This document shows, one piece after another, positions 52,208 through 62,814 of a stretch of DNA of 64,000 nt. The stretch covers positions 5,704,001 to 5,768,000 of the forward strand of contig NZ_CP112880.1 of assembly GCF_028747205.1 (NCBI RefSeq), read 5' to 3'. The notes under the pieces were generated by a model. The model saw only the letters and a list, made by a program, of their open reading frames with translations. It did no database searches and was not told the origin of the DNA. The stretch comes from Streptomyces sp. CA-278952. GTDB taxonomy: Bacteria; Actinomycetota; Actinomycetes; Streptomycetales; Streptomycetaceae. The position numbers were made by a program, and so were the translations under genes. Position 1 is the first letter of the stretch, and each line of letters begins with the position of its first letter.

Positions 52208-52592
52208 GTGGTGAGCGATCGATGGAAGGACCCAGAAGTTCTGCGGGGTGCGGTGAGCGGGGCTGAGGCGTTCAGCCTGCCGGCCGTGGACGCTGCGGCT
52301 GGGTCTTTCGAGGTGGAGTATGTGGTCACCGGAGTGGGCGCGAGCGAGATTTCCTACACCACAGGGCCCGGCGACGCGGGCGAGGTGGTGGTCGAGGGGC
52401 CGCGTCTTCCCTGGTGCACCACGGTGCGCATGGCGGGTGCGGAGGCTGTGCCGGTGCTGAGCGTCATGCTGAGCGAGGACGGGCCGGATCGAGAGTGTGA
52501 TCCGTGTCGATGGCTTGGAGGCGATGCGGTCGACGGCGGCCGGGGCGTCAGGGACGTCAGTGTGTGTCGCCGAGCCGGGTGGGGCGTGGTGA
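52208..52592 (+). pseudogene. MmpS-like transport-accessory protein, frameshifted
   Basis: From GTG 52208 the frame reads FEVEYVVTGVGASEISYTTG, LPWCTTVRM and VPVLSVMLSEDG, the beta-sandwich of MmpS-type proteins (V.Y.VTG.G.A.I.Y.T, LPW..TV, .LS..A). At about 52480-52490 the similarity moves to another frame, RIESVIRVDGLEAMRSTAAG, then TSVCVAEPGGAW and a stop at 52592, which matches the family's C.I.VDG end. There is no N-terminal membrane anchor. No MMPL transporter is adjacent. Confidence 0.55.
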
Positions 52593-52974
52593 CGCGAGGT
52601 CGGTCTCCTGTACATCCCGCTCGCGAATCGGCTTGCGGATGCCGTTGTGTACCGCTCCGGACACGGTCGGCATCGCGCCGCCCACTCGTCCCTTGACACG
52701 TGCCGCTGTGGGGGCTGCCTCGCGGGGATCAGCCGGAACCACCGACCGGAGCGCGAAGACGGGCCGGTGCGCGTGAAAACCGGCCAGTGAGCCTTTCAGG
52801 ATGGCCACCGATCAGGTGACGGAGCTGGTGGGCAGGCGGGGCCCGCAACGGACAGGGCTCCCGTGCCGTTGGCAGAGGTGTTCCACGTTTCAACCCCACG
52901 TGGCCTCCTCGACTCCCGCTCTGACCAGGCGTGTTGTGAGCTTTACAGACGTGTACTGGCAGCCGTGGCCGCGT

Positions 52975-53213
52975 GATGGATCAGCGTGCCGGGCTCGACC
53001 TCGCGGCTGGCCAGCGCGTACTCCGGCGAGGAGAGGGCCGGGTCGGCCTTCGGAGCGCCGCTTCGGAGCGGCCGTGAATCCGGTGACCGAGCCGATGCTG
53101 ACGATGTTCCCGCCGGTGCCCTGTTCCAGGAACAGCGGCCGCACGCGCCGCACCGCGCGAGCCACGTAGCGCAGACTCACGTCGTAGACGGTGTCCCCGT
53201 CCTCATCGGACAC
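52975..53213 (-). pseudogene. Short-chain dehydrogenase fragment
   Basis: MSDEDGDTVYDVSLRYVARA, VRPLFLEQGTGGNIVSIGSV and TGFTAAPK look like the middle of an SDR (the helix before the catalytic Ser, then VSIGSVTG). A frame change follows; ALASREVEPGTLIHHAATAA in another frame may be the continuation around 53010. There is neither a cofactor-binding N-terminus nor a YxxxK motif in frame. A relic. Confidence 0.45.
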
Positions 53214-53322
53214 GTCGTGCCCGGACCTCGTTCGGCAGCTCCCGAGACGCTTTCGGCGCGGGGCGTCCGATCGGCGGCCGAGCGCGCTGGAAAGCCGCCG
53301 CGGCCGGCCGATTCCGGCATGT

Positions 53323-53802
53323 TCACGGAAGGGGTGGGCCCTGCCGTCCGGCTTCCGCCCCGAGCTCCGCCAGGCGGTTCAGGACGGGCAGAGCCCCAGC
53401 GAGCGTCTGCCGTTCAGCAGGCGTCAGCTGGGCGATCAGCGGCATCAGGTGACGGCCCCGGTCCTCGTGCCGGGCCTGGCCGACCATTCGGCCGTTGTCA
53501 GTGATGTGCACGAGGACGGCGCGCCCGTCCGCCGGGTCGGGGCGGCGTTCCACGAGACCGTCGCGCTCGAGCCGCGTGACCAGTTGGGTGAGCCCCGGCT
53601 GGCTGATCTGCTCGGTTCTCACGAGTTCGGTCAGTCGCTTCGGACCACTGAGATTCAGGGTGTCCAGCACGGACAGCGTCGTGAACGACAGCTGGTGCAC
53701 CACCGGAAGCCGGATGTAGTAGCGGTTGAAGTTCTCGATCGCCCTGGTGAGGTCGCTGACCATCACGTCGGATTTGCTGGCGGCACGCTGAGGAACAGTC
53801 AC
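53323..53802 (-). CDS. MarR-family transcriptional regulator
   Basis: A 159-residue MarR regulator: helix VSDLTRAIENFNRYYIRLPV, core LSFTTLSVLDTLNLSGPKRL, HTH LTELVRTEQISQPGLTQLVTRLERDGLVER and wing PDPADGRAVLVHITDNGRMV, then a C-terminal dimer helix (LAGALPVLNRLAEL). GTG 53802 (VTVPQRAASKSD) has no good ribosome site; translation may be near-leaderless, since a CTTATATAAG palindrome lies only 20 bp upstream. It is divergent from the GAPDH gene, with about 140 bp between. Confidence 0.85.
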   Translation of the reverse strand: MTVPQRAASKSDVMVSDLTRAIENFNRYYIRLPVVHQLSFTTLSVLDTLNLSGPKRLTELVRTEQISQPGLTQLVTRLERDGLVERRPDPADGRAVLVHITDNGRMVGQARHEDRGRHLMPLIAQLTPAERQTLAGALPVLNRLAELGAEAGRQGPPLP

Positions 53803-53821
53803 CCTGGAAATGTATCGCAGA

Positions 53822-53831
53822 CTTATATAAG
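53822..53831. promoter_or_regulatory. CTTATATAAG palindrome upstream of the MarR gene
   Basis: A perfect 10-bp AT-rich palindrome, rare in this GC-rich DNA and centred in the MarR/GAPDH divergent region. MarR proteins often bind such sites; it may also overlap a -10 element. Confidence 0.45.
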
Positions 53832-53926
53832 CTCCTGATTGATCGCGGGTCGGCGCCTCGTCTGAGCGCACGGCTCGCCTGTGCACCTCGGCGCAACGGC
53901 GCGTCAGCGGAGTTGCGGAACGCTAG

Positions 53927-55975
<2,049 letters not shown>

Positions 55976-56560
55976 TCAGGTGGAGAGCACGGCGGCAAGC
56001 ATCCGCCGGACGACCGGGGTCAGCTCGTTCACGTCGGGCACCGGGCGGGTCGCGGCCGTCGCACCGGCGAGCCGGTCGTACAACAGGCCGTCGGTCCAGG
56101 CGACGAGCAGGTCCGCCGCCGACGCCGGATCGGGAGCGCCGAGCGCCGCCAGCACGTCGGCGGCCTTGGACCGTGCGGCGAGGCCTGCGGTCTGCAAGTC
56201 GGCACGCAGCTCCGGGCGGCGGGTCGCCTCCAGGCTGAGTTCGAATCGGGCGAGCTGGCGGTCTCGTTCCACCGTTAGCCAGTGGTGCAGCAGCGCGGCG
56301 AGCGCCTCTGCGGCGGAGTCCGGGTGCGGGGGCCCATGCTCCGCTTCCCACCGGCCCACGTCGGCGACCGACAGCTCGGCCAGGCGGAGGTAGCAGGCAC
56401 TGATCAGAGCGCTGCGTGTGCGGAAGTAGTACGACGTGCTGCCGGCCGGCAGCCCCGCGGCGGCGTCGACCGCGCGATGGGTCAAGCCGCGCAGCCCGGC
56501 GGCGGCCACCGTGCTGATGGCGGCGTCGGCGATCAGGTCTCGGCGATCAGGGAGGGGCAC
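55976..56560 (-). CDS. TetR-family repressor
   Basis: A 194-residue TetR regulator. The N-terminal HTH is LIADAAISTVAAAGLRGLTHRAVDAAAGLPAGSTSYYFRTRSAL, followed by an all-helical ligand-binding half (HHWLTVERDRQLARFELSLE, PDPASAADLLVAWTDGLLYD). GTG 56560 (VPLPDRRD) is listed; GTG 56569 is also possible. The gene is divergent from an FAD monooxygenase, and two 20-bp palindromes with the same half-sites lie between, the first overlapping the start region. It very probably represses both itself and the monooxygenase operon until a ligand, perhaps the monooxygenase substrate, binds. Confidence 0.88.
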   Translation of the reverse strand: MPLPDRRDLIADAAISTVAAAGLRGLTHRAVDAAAGLPAGSTSYYFRTRSALISACYLRLAELSVADVGRWEAEHGPPHPDSAAEALAALLHHWLTVERDRQLARFELSLEATRRPELRADLQTAGLAARSKAADVLAALGAPDPASAADLLVAWTDGLLYDRLAGATAATRPVPDVNELTPVVRRMLAAVLST

Positions 56561-56566
56561 ACCTCG

Positions 56567-56586
56567 CACTCTACAGGTGTAGAGTG
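56567..56586. promoter_or_regulatory. TetR operator, site 1
   Basis: CACTCTACA and TGTAGAGTG around GG: a perfect 9-bp inverted repeat that overlaps the upstream candidate start of the TetR gene. It shares CTCTAC(N4)GTAGAG with site 2. Confidence 0.78.
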
Positions 56587-56596
56587 CGCAGCATGC

Positions 56597-56616
56597 GCCT
56601 CTACGGCTGTAGAGGC
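56597..56616. promoter_or_regulatory. TetR operator, site 2
   Basis: GCCTCTAC and GTAGAGGC around GGCT: a perfect 8-bp inverted repeat centred 30 bp (about three helical turns) from site 1 and 31 bp upstream of the monooxygenase ATG. Confidence 0.78.
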
Positions 56617-56647
56617 GGCGTGTGGATGGGTGGGGGAGGCAGTCGAT

Positions 56648-57862
56648 ATGGGTGTTCGTCACGCCGTCGTGGCCGGAGGCGGCATCGGGGGCCTGACCGC
56701 GGCGGTGGCCCTGAGCCGCCGCGGATGGCGCGTGACCGTGTGTGAACGGGCTCCCGCCCTCACGGGTATCGGCGCCGGCATCGTGCTCGCCCCCAACGCA
56801 CTGCGCGCCCTGGACTCGATCGGCCTGGGTCCCGAGCTGTGGGCGGGTGACGCCCTGCCCGGTCCGGTCGGGCTGCGTACCCCCGACGGCACGTGGCTGA
56901 GCCGATCCGACAGCGGTGCCATGTCCACCCGCTACGGGCTCTCCGCGCGCGCCGTGCACCGCGGCTTCCTCATCGACGCCCTCGCCGCCGCACTGCCGCC
57001 CAACGTCGTACGCCCCGGCGTATCGGTGACCGGTGTGGCTGACGCCGGGGGCGCCGTGGTCGTACGTACGTCGGCGGGCGACCTGCGTGCCGACGTCGTA
57101 GTGGCGGCCGATGGCATGCGCAGTGTCCTCCGCGGCCAGCTCTTCCCCCGGCATCCCGGGCTGTGTCACGCCGGTGAGGCCGGATGGCGAGCTGTGTTGC
57201 CCGGTGCCGGCCTGCCTCCCCAGCAGGCGACCGAAACCTGGGGCCGAGGCGAGCGGTTCGGCGTCGTTCCCCTCGTCGACGGCAGGACCTACGTCTACGC
57301 CACCACCGTCACCGGCCCCGGCGCGCAGCCGACCGACCACCACGCGGAACTGACCCGACGCTTCGGCGCGTGGCACGATCCGATACCCGCGCTGCTGGAC
57401 CGGCTGAACCGGCGGAACCCTGACCCGGTCGGCATACTCCACCACGACTTCTACGAACTCGGCTCGCCCCTGCCCCGGTTCCACGCCGGCCGGGTGGCCC
57501 TGCTCGGTGACGCCGCCCACGCGATGACGCCCAATATGGGTCAGGGCGGCTGCCAGTCCATCGAGGACGCGGTCGTCGTGGCGCACCTCCTCGCACGCGA
57601 CGCCGACGTACCAGCCGCGCTCGCCGCCTACAGCAAGGCCAGACACCGGCGAACCACCCTCATCAGCCGCCGCTCCCGACGCATGGGCCAACTCGCCGGA
57701 CTCTCCCACCCCCTTGCCGCGTCCATCCGCAACCTCGCCCTACGCGCCACGCCGCGGGTGGTCGCGTTGAGGGCCCTGGACACGGTCCTCGGCTGGCAGC
57801 CCCCTTCCGGCCTCGCCCCCACCTCCGGCAACCTCGATGCCCACGCCAAGGAGCAACCATGA
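56648..57862 (+). CDS. FAD-dependent monooxygenase (PHBH/UbiH type)
   Basis: A 404-residue flavoprotein hydroxylase. GGGIGGLTAAVALSRRGWRV binds FAD ADP, DG motif VVVAADGMRSVLR is present, and GDAAHAMTPNMGQGGCQSIED is the second FAD signature. The overall order matches class A monooxygenases that hydroxylate aromatic or polyketide substrates with NAD(P)H and oxygen. ATG 56648 lies after GGGGGAGG. Divergent from TetR, coupled (ATGA) to a small membrane protein. The substrate cannot be read from the sequence; drug modification (TetX-like) is one option. Confidence 0.9.
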   Translation: MGVRHAVVAGGGIGGLTAAVALSRRGWRVTVCERAPALTGIGAGIVLAPNALRALDSIGLGPELWAGDALPGPVGLRTPDGTWLSRSDSGAMSTRYGLSARAVHRGFLIDALAAALPPNVVRPGVSVTGVADAGGAVVVRTSAGDLRADVVVAADGMRSVLRGQLFPRHPGLCHAGEAGWRAVLPGAGLPPQQATETWGRGERFGVVPLVDGRTYVYATTVTGPGAQPTDHHAELTRRFGAWHDPIPALLDRLNRRNPDPVGILHHDFYELGSPLPRFHAGRVALLGDAAHAMTPNMGQGGCQSIEDAVVVAHLLARDADVPAALAAYSKARHRRTTLISRRSRRMGQLAGLSHPLAASIRNLALRATPRVVALRALDTVLGWQPPSGLAPTSGNLDAHAKEQP

Positions 57863-58344
57863 ACAGCGCGGTCACATCCCGCACCCTCGCTCGGACGGAC
57901 TCCGTCCGGCCCTTCAAGGCCGGCGCCTACGGCTTCGTCCTCCTGGGCATCGGCCATCTCGCCCTCTCCGCCGCCGCGGCGACGGCCACCCAGACATCGG
58001 AGCGGCGTGCAGTCGACACGGTCATGCGGGAGTCCACGTTCGCCCTGCTGGGTCTGGAACGCACCGTCCTCGACGTCTTCAACGGCATGAGCATCGCCAT
58101 GGCGTTCTTCAGCATCACCTGCGGCCTGCTGATTCTCGCCGCCGTCCGTCACGCCCCCGCCCTCGTCCAGCGCCGTACCGCCTTCGGGTGGTGCGCCCTC
58201 GCGGTCTCCCTGGCAGTCCTGGTGGTATCCGTACTCCTGCTGCCCCCTCCGCCGATCGTCGTGCTCACCGTCACCAGCTGCGCTTTCGGCCTGTCGTTGC
58301 GCAGGGCGACCACTGTCTCCGCTCACGCGGCAGAGGCTGCATGA
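57859..58344 (+). CDS. Four-helix integral membrane protein
   Basis: A 161-residue protein with four predicted membrane helices (AGAYGFVLLGIGHLALSAAA, SIAMAFFSITCGLLILAAV, FGWCALAVSLAVLVVSVLLL, PIVVLTVTSCAFGLSL). The segment MRESTFALLGLERTVLDVFNGMSIA between helices 1 and 2 is the signature of the LIC_13387-type uncharacterised family, often beside oxidoreductases. It overlaps the monooxygenase by 4 bp, so they are made together under TetR control. Confidence 0.75.
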   Translation: MNSAVTSRTLARTDSVRPFKAGAYGFVLLGIGHLALSAAAATATQTSERRAVDTVMRESTFALLGLERTVLDVFNGMSIAMAFFSITCGLLILAAVRHAPALVQRRTAFGWCALAVSLAVLVVSVLLLPPPPIVVLTVTSCAFGLSLRRATTVSAHAAEAA

Positions 58345-58399
58345 CGCAGGTCACCACGCCCGTCCGCACACCGATGCGGATCATGCCCGTCTCGAACTC

Positions 58400-58660
58400 G
58401 AGGGCATCGGCTGCTGCGGGGCCGGCGGTGAGGGTTTGCTTCGCTGTGCCGTCGACGGCACAGGGATCAGCGGTTTGTGCACGGCCCGGAACGAGCCGAA
58501 CCCGTCGGGGAGAACCCGCCAACGTGAGCTGTGCGGTGCTGCCACACGGTGGCTCGGAGTGTGCGGCGGTGATCGGCCCACCGCCGCCCGCGCATCGGAC
58601 TGGCTGGCATCAGCGGCTCGATGCGGTCCCGCTCCGCATCTGTGATCACTGACTTCGTCG
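58400..58660 (-). pseudogene. IS5-type transposase, N-terminal fragment
   Basis: SVITDAERDRIEPLMPASPM, RGRRWADHRRTLRA and, in a neighbouring frame, LPDGFGSFRAVHKPLI then VDGTAKQTLTAG follow the start of IS5-type transposases (ITDAQWxRIEPLMP, RRWADHR, FGSFQTVHKRL, VDGTW). At least one frameshift near 58510, and the DDE domain is absent. Confidence 0.6.
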
Positions 58661-58826
58661 GGTGCCGGCCAGAGCGAAAGACAGCCTCCGGCGGGTCATG
58701 CCGGACTCGACGGCGACCGCGGACATGGCTGTTGCCTGCCCCGGAAAGCAGCCCGGTCCGTGCAGCCCGGTCCGTGACGCGGAGTCCCGGCCGACGAACA
58801 GTCCGGGCATCTTCCCCGGACTGTTC

Positions 58827-58920
58827 GGTGATCGCCGTGAGCGGTGATCGCCGTGAGCGGTGATCGCGGTGAGCGGTGATCGCGGTGAGCGGTGATCGCG
58901 GTGCGCGGTGATCGCGGCTG
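58827..58920. repeat. Six-copy 16-bp tandem repeat
   Basis: GGTGATCGCCGTGAGC is repeated almost exactly: two copies with GCC, then copies with GCG, one GTGCGC variant and a partial sixth unit. No unique spacers, so not a CRISPR array. Confidence 0.9.
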
Positions 58921-58953
58921 TTCAGTGCTCGCGGCTGTTCGGCGATCGAGTGA

Positions 58954-59199
58954 TCAAGAACCCTCGGCGAAGGTGACGGACCAGGCGTAACCGCTGAGGT
59001 TGTCGTGCGGGACCCGGCGGACTTCTCTGACCTGGCAACCGTCGTGGGCGTACTTGAGCGCGAACCGATCGAGACGCTGCGCGTCGGTGAGCTCCTCCAT
59101 CGAGAGCGGCGCCCCGACAACAAGGTCCTCGTGGAGGACCGAGTCGGATGCGGCACCGTCTGAACAGACCGAGCAATGATGCGTTCTGGGTAGGGCCAT
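58954..59199 (-). CDS. Small hypothetical protein with an N-terminal CxxC
   Basis: An 81-residue protein, MALPRTHHCSVCSDGAASDS then LSMEELTDAQRLDRFALKYA and SGYAWSVTFAEGS. HHCSVC could bind a metal, but there is no matching second pair. ATG 59199 lies behind GGAGAGGAGC (11-base spacing). I do not recognise a family. It is between repeat DNA and an MBL relic, so it may itself be a remnant. Confidence 0.45.
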   Translation of the reverse strand: MALPRTHHCSVCSDGAASDSVLHEDLVVGAPLSMEELTDAQRLDRFALKYAHDGCQVREVRRVPHDNLSGYAWSVTFAEGS

Positions 59200-59472
59200 A
59201 CGTTCAGTGTGCTCCTCTCCCGGCCGCCCCGGAGCCACCGAGCCGACCGCTCAGCCTTCGCGGCCCCGTACCGGCCGCCCCAGGCAGCACCCGTCGCAGG
59301 TCATCACGGTGCCGGCGGCGCGCATTCATGGCCCGGCCCCTGGAAAGAAGTGTGCGGGCGGGTAGGGGGTTCACTCCCAGGCTTGTCGTTCCTGGCTGCG
59401 GGGGTCGTCGATCTGGTTCCACTCCGTGTCGATGCGCAGGGTGGCTCGGCGCTCGCCGGTGTACGGCTCCCA

Positions 59473-59692
59473 GCATCAGGATGGTCTTGCCCTCGCTGCG
59501 CAGCACCCAAGTCTGCACCGCGACCCTGCAGCTGTCGGTCTCCTCGTCGAGGAAGTCCGGGACCACGACGGAACGGTGCCTGTCCCACTCGTGCTTCGGT
59601 GATGCGGGGAAGAAGACGTCCGGGGTCATACCGACCGGACCGTGCAGTTCCTCGACCCTTGTTATCTCGACGTCGCCGAGGGGTCGCTCATG
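59473..59692 (-). pseudogene. MBL-fold hydrolase, N-terminal fragment
   Basis: PLGDVEITRVEELHGPVGMT, PDVFFPASPKHEWDRHRSVV and VQTWVLRSEGKTILM align with residues ~20-95 of the MBL protein at 26.45 kb (GDVRIHRVMEY, TTDVFFPNSRPEEWQRH, QSWVLRSEGKIIL). The similarity stops just before IDTG and the zinc motif. The only nearby ATG (in MSDPS) is out of frame, so the 5' end is damaged too. Confidence 0.72.
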
Positions 59693-59751
59693 ACGGTGCT
59701 CCTCTGCCGGTGAGTCGTCTCGTGCCGGGCCGGTCGGGTGCCGAGCGTGGG

Positions 59752-60798
59752 TCAGCGGTGGGTGCGGCCGTGCAGGCGGGCGCGCAGGAGGTTGGGGTCC
59801 TTCCGCGTGAGGTAGGCGGCGCTGAGGACGTACACCTCCTTGCCGCGCAGGGCGACGGAGGTGGGGTTCTGGAGTCCGTCGCCGGCGTCCAGGACGGTGG
59901 TGCTGGTGCCGTCGGGCTGAATGCTCACGACCTGGTTGGGGCCGATGAGGGCGGCGAGCACCTCGTTGCCCCGGCCGGTGAAGGCGAAGTCGTCGATGCC
60001 GGCCAGGCCGGTTGCCTTCACCTGCGGTGCTCCCGCCCGGCTTCCGTGGCGGATCGGGATGCGCAGGAGTGTGCCCTTGTCGAGGTTGGTCACCCACAGT
60101 GCGCCGCTGTGCACCTTCGCGCCGTTGGCTCCGAGGTAGCCGGTCGAGGCGAGCTCGGATGCGGTCGACCAGGTGGTGGGCCGGCCTCCGGACAGGGGGA
60201 CCGTCCACACGGTGCCGAGCACCGAGTCGGTGATGTAGAGCCGCTTGGAGTGCCGGTCCAGCGCCAGACCGTTGGGCAGGCCATTCGCGGGCAGCGCGGC
60301 GATACGTTTGGGGGCCTTGCCCGGGGCCAGCCGCCACAGGCCCGTCAGGTCGGCGGTACCGGTCGCGTACAGCACGTACGTGGCACCGTCGGCGTGGACG
60401 ATGCCGGTGGTCAGAGGGAAGCCGAGGACGGGGGTCTTGACTCCGCAGTCGGCGGGCTCGGGCAGGGTCGCCAGGATGCGGGTGACGCCCCGAGGGGTTA
60501 TCTCGGCGACCTGGCGGCCGGCGGCGAAGGTGACGTAGGCCGTGCCGTCGGGCAGCAGGGCGATGTTCTCCGGCGTCTGGCCCGCCACCAGGTCGAAGTG
60601 GCCGGCGATCCGAACGTCGCTCAGGAACCCCGGAGCAGCTGCGGTGCTGTGGGCAGGCGGTGCGGCATGGGTCGTCGCTGGTGTCGCCAGTGTCGCTGGT
60701 GCCGCCTGGGCGGACAGGAGCGCGGTGGAGGCGGTGGCGGCCATCAGGGCGACCGCAGTGATGATCCTGCTGCTTCGGCGGGTGATGCGGTGGGACAT
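59752..60798 (-). CDS. Secreted SMP-30/NHL-like beta-propeller protein
   Basis: A 348-residue exported protein. After the signal peptide (MSHRITRRSSRIITAVALMA..AQA) repeated blades are visible: PENIALLPDGTAYVTFAAGR, PNGLALDRHSKRLYITDSVL, VHSGALWVTNLDKGTLLRIP, NPTSVALRGKEVYVLSAAYL. This is the six-bladed SMP-30/gluconolactonase or NHL pattern, in the form found in secreted ScyD-like or streptogramin-lyase-like proteins. I start at ATG 60798, after GAAGGAATCC. Ligand or reaction unknown; it lies next to the XRE regulator and the MBL relic, part of what looks like a second copy of the 26-kb catabolic set. Confidence 0.8.
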   Translation of the reverse strand: MSHRITRRSSRIITAVALMAATASTALLSAQAAPATLATPATTHAAPPAHSTAAAPGFLSDVRIAGHFDLVAGQTPENIALLPDGTAYVTFAAGRQVAEITPRGVTRILATLPEPADCGVKTPVLGFPLTTGIVHADGATYVLYATGTADLTGLWRLAPGKAPKRIAALPANGLPNGLALDRHSKRLYITDSVLGTVWTVPLSGGRPTTWSTASELASTGYLGANGAKVHSGALWVTNLDKGTLLRIPIRHGSRAGAPQVKATGLAGIDDFAFTGRGNEVLAALIGPNQVVSIQPDGTSTTVLDAGDGLQNPTSVALRGKEVYVLSAAYLTRKDPNLLRARLHGRTHR

Positions 60799-60890
60799 GG
60801 ATTCCTTCACTTCGCTGGTTTCGGGCAGGCTGAAGCCGCGATACGGCGATGCCGTGGTGATGGTGGTCGAGAGAGGTGATCGAGGGAGGT

Positions 60891-61796
60891 TCAGGAGGCG
60901 GGGGTCACCGCGTCAGCGCCCTTGCGCGGGGAAACCGCTTCCTGAGCCGCGGCGCCGTGGGCGAGCAGCTTCAAGGATGTCGCGGAGGGGGACCCGGGGG
61001 CGGCGGTGGCGATCACCACGGCCGGTCGGCTTCCTTGCGGACTCTGGAGGGTCTGCTGGGTGACGGTCAGGGTTCCGACCGTGGGGTGGTGCATCTCGTA
61101 GTCGGCGACATCGCAGGCCAGGATCCGATGATCGGCCCACATGGTGGCGAACTCCGGGCTGCGCATGATCAGTTCGCCGACGAGCCCGGCCAGCAGAGGA
61201 TCGTGCGGGTACCGGCCGGCCGTGATGCGCAGGTTGCCGACCACGGCCTTGGCCTTGGCAGGCCAGTCGGTGTAGAGGTCGCGGGTGTGAGCATCGAGGA
61301 ACACCAGCTTGGCCATGTTCGGCCGTCGACCGGGTTCATCGGGGCTGCCCCGGTCGAGATGACCGGCGAACAACGCGTGACCCTGCGTGTTCCAGGCCAG
61401 AACGTCGCTACGGCGGCCCATGACGATGGCGGGGGTGCCTTCGAGAGCTGCCAGCAACGCGCTGGTGGCCGGGGTGACGCGCTCGGGGCGGGGGCGTGGT
61501 GCGGCTCTGCCCCGCTTCGGTTCACGGGCAAGCTCGTGCAGATGGGCCCGCTCGGACTCGTCCAGACGCAGAGCGGTCGCGATGGCATCGAGCACCTCCC
61601 GCGATGCGTTGCGCGACTGGCCCTGCTCGAGCCGGGTGTAGTACGGCGCGCTGATGCCCGCCAGCATCGACAACTCCTCCCTTCGCAGCCCCGGTACGCG
61701 GCGCCGCTCGCCGTAGGTCTGCAACCCGACATCCTCGGGACGCAGAAGGCCTCGGCGTGCCTGGAGGAAGTCGGCGAGCTGCCCGTGCTTGTTCAT
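60891..61796 (-). CDS. XRE-type regulator with MmyB-like ligand domain
   Basis: A 301-residue regulator. The N-terminal helix-turn-helix is VPGLRREELSMLAGISAPYYTRLEQGQ, and the C-terminal ~190 residues (SDVLAWNTQGHALFAGHLDR, AKAVVGNLRITAGRYPHDPL, VTQQTLQSPQGSRPAVVIAT) form the MmyB-like PAS-type domain that binds fatty acids or similar ligands. ATG 61796 (MNKHGQLADFL) fits the family; there is no clear ribosome site, so translation may be near-leaderless. Divergent from the SRPBCC gene across about 137 bp, which makes that gene a likely target. The SMP-30-like gene follows in the same direction. Confidence 0.87.
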   Translation of the reverse strand: MNKHGQLADFLQARRGLLRPEDVGLQTYGERRRVPGLRREELSMLAGISAPYYTRLEQGQSRNASREVLDAIATALRLDESERAHLHELAREPKRGRAAPRPRPERVTPATSALLAALEGTPAIVMGRRSDVLAWNTQGHALFAGHLDRGSPDEPGRRPNMAKLVFLDAHTRDLYTDWPAKAKAVVGNLRITAGRYPHDPLLAGLVGELIMRSPEFATMWADHRILACDVADYEMHHPTVGTLTVTQQTLQSPQGSRPAVVIATAAPGSPSATSLKLLAHGAAAQEAVSPRKGADAVTPAS

Positions 61797-61933
61797 GAGA
61801 TGGAGTATGTGCGGCGCCGCCGAACCGCGCCTCACCCTGCGGGGGTACGGATCCACAGGGTCTGGCTGCTTCCCGCTCCGGCCTCCAGGATGAGCCGCAA
61901 CCCCTCTGTTGCCTTCACCTCTGGGAGACCCCG

Positions 61934-62461
61934 GTGAGCACCACCACGTCCGAGAACACCTACCCCGCCCCACGCAATCCGCTGGCCGGCCTTGATCTGG
62001 CACCCTTCACCTTCAACAGGCGGCACTGGGTCGACCTGACGCCGGACTCCGTATATCACCTGATCAGTGACGTGTCTCTGATCGGGACGTGGAGCCCGAG
62101 CGCCAGCGCCGTGAGCTACGAGCCGGGAGAGGGCCCATGGGTCGGCGCACGGTTCAGCGGACGCAATCGCCGAGACGGAAGCGAATGGGTCACCCACTCC
62201 GAAGTGGTCCAGGCAGATCCGGGTTCCGCGTTCGCCTTCGTCGTCGGCGGAGCCGAGCAAGGCATCGTCCGCTGGGACTGGCACCTCTACGAGCAGGGCG
62301 CCGGCACCATCGTGCAGCAGACCTGGCGACTGCTGCGGACCGACCCGGTGCTGGGCGACACACCCGAAGACCTCCTCGCCCTGCGGGACCACATGGCGAA
62401 CAGCGCGGAGGCCACCCTGCTCTCCCTGGCGGAGTGGATCGCGGGCCGCCCCACTCAGTAA
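61934..62461 (+). CDS. SRPBCC protein, paralogue of the 27.4-kb gene
   Basis: A 175-residue SRPBCC-fold protein: HWVDLTPDSVYHLISDVSLI, WSPSASAVSYEPGEGPWVGA, FSGRNRRDGSEWVTHSEVVQ, GIVRWDWHLYEQGAGTIVQQ and DPVLGDTPEDLLALRDHM. Blocks, order and length match the protein at 27433-27951, so these are paralogues in a common ligand-binding family. GTG 61934 lies behind GGGAG. Divergent from the XRE regulator. Confidence 0.85.
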   Translation: MSTTTSENTYPAPRNPLAGLDLAPFTFNRRHWVDLTPDSVYHLISDVSLIGTWSPSASAVSYEPGEGPWVGARFSGRNRRDGSEWVTHSEVVQADPGSAFAFVVGGAEQGIVRWDWHLYEQGAGTIVQQTWRLLRTDPVLGDTPEDLLALRDHMANSAEATLLSLAEWIAGRPTQ

Positions 62462-62814
62462 CGGCCGGACCCGGCCCAGGTGAAGCACGACCAGGGCCGG
62501 GGCGCTCGTCCCGCGTGGCAGTCCCGTCGGCATGGCGGTGACGGCCGGTGAACCGGGCGAGCATTGCCTCCCGTTCGCGCGCGGAGGACACTCGCATGTT
62601 CCCGATCCGGATCCCGCCCTTCTTCCGCGTGACGTTGACTTGTCATGCTGGGGGAGGTGGAGGACTTCTTGGTACGCCTCAACCCACGGCACAGGTGCCC
62701 TGTTGGTTCCCCATGGGCCACGATGCTCATCGTCACCCGTGAGGGTGACCGACGGTGCAAACTCCTCCTCGATGGGACGCTTGCAGGAGGCGGCTGACGG
62801 GGCGCGCTGCTGAG
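62462..62814. other. Gene-free stretch between SRPBCC and TatA genes
   Basis: Neither strand has a frame that looks like a protein. It receives the 3' ends of two converging genes. Confidence 0.4.

Noticed and set aside
58354..58652. A plus-strand gene after the membrane protein
   Set aside because: The plus frame is not protein-like; the minus strand shows IS5 transposase motifs.
58827..58920. CRISPR array
   Set aside because: Units follow each other directly, with no unique spacers and no cas genes.
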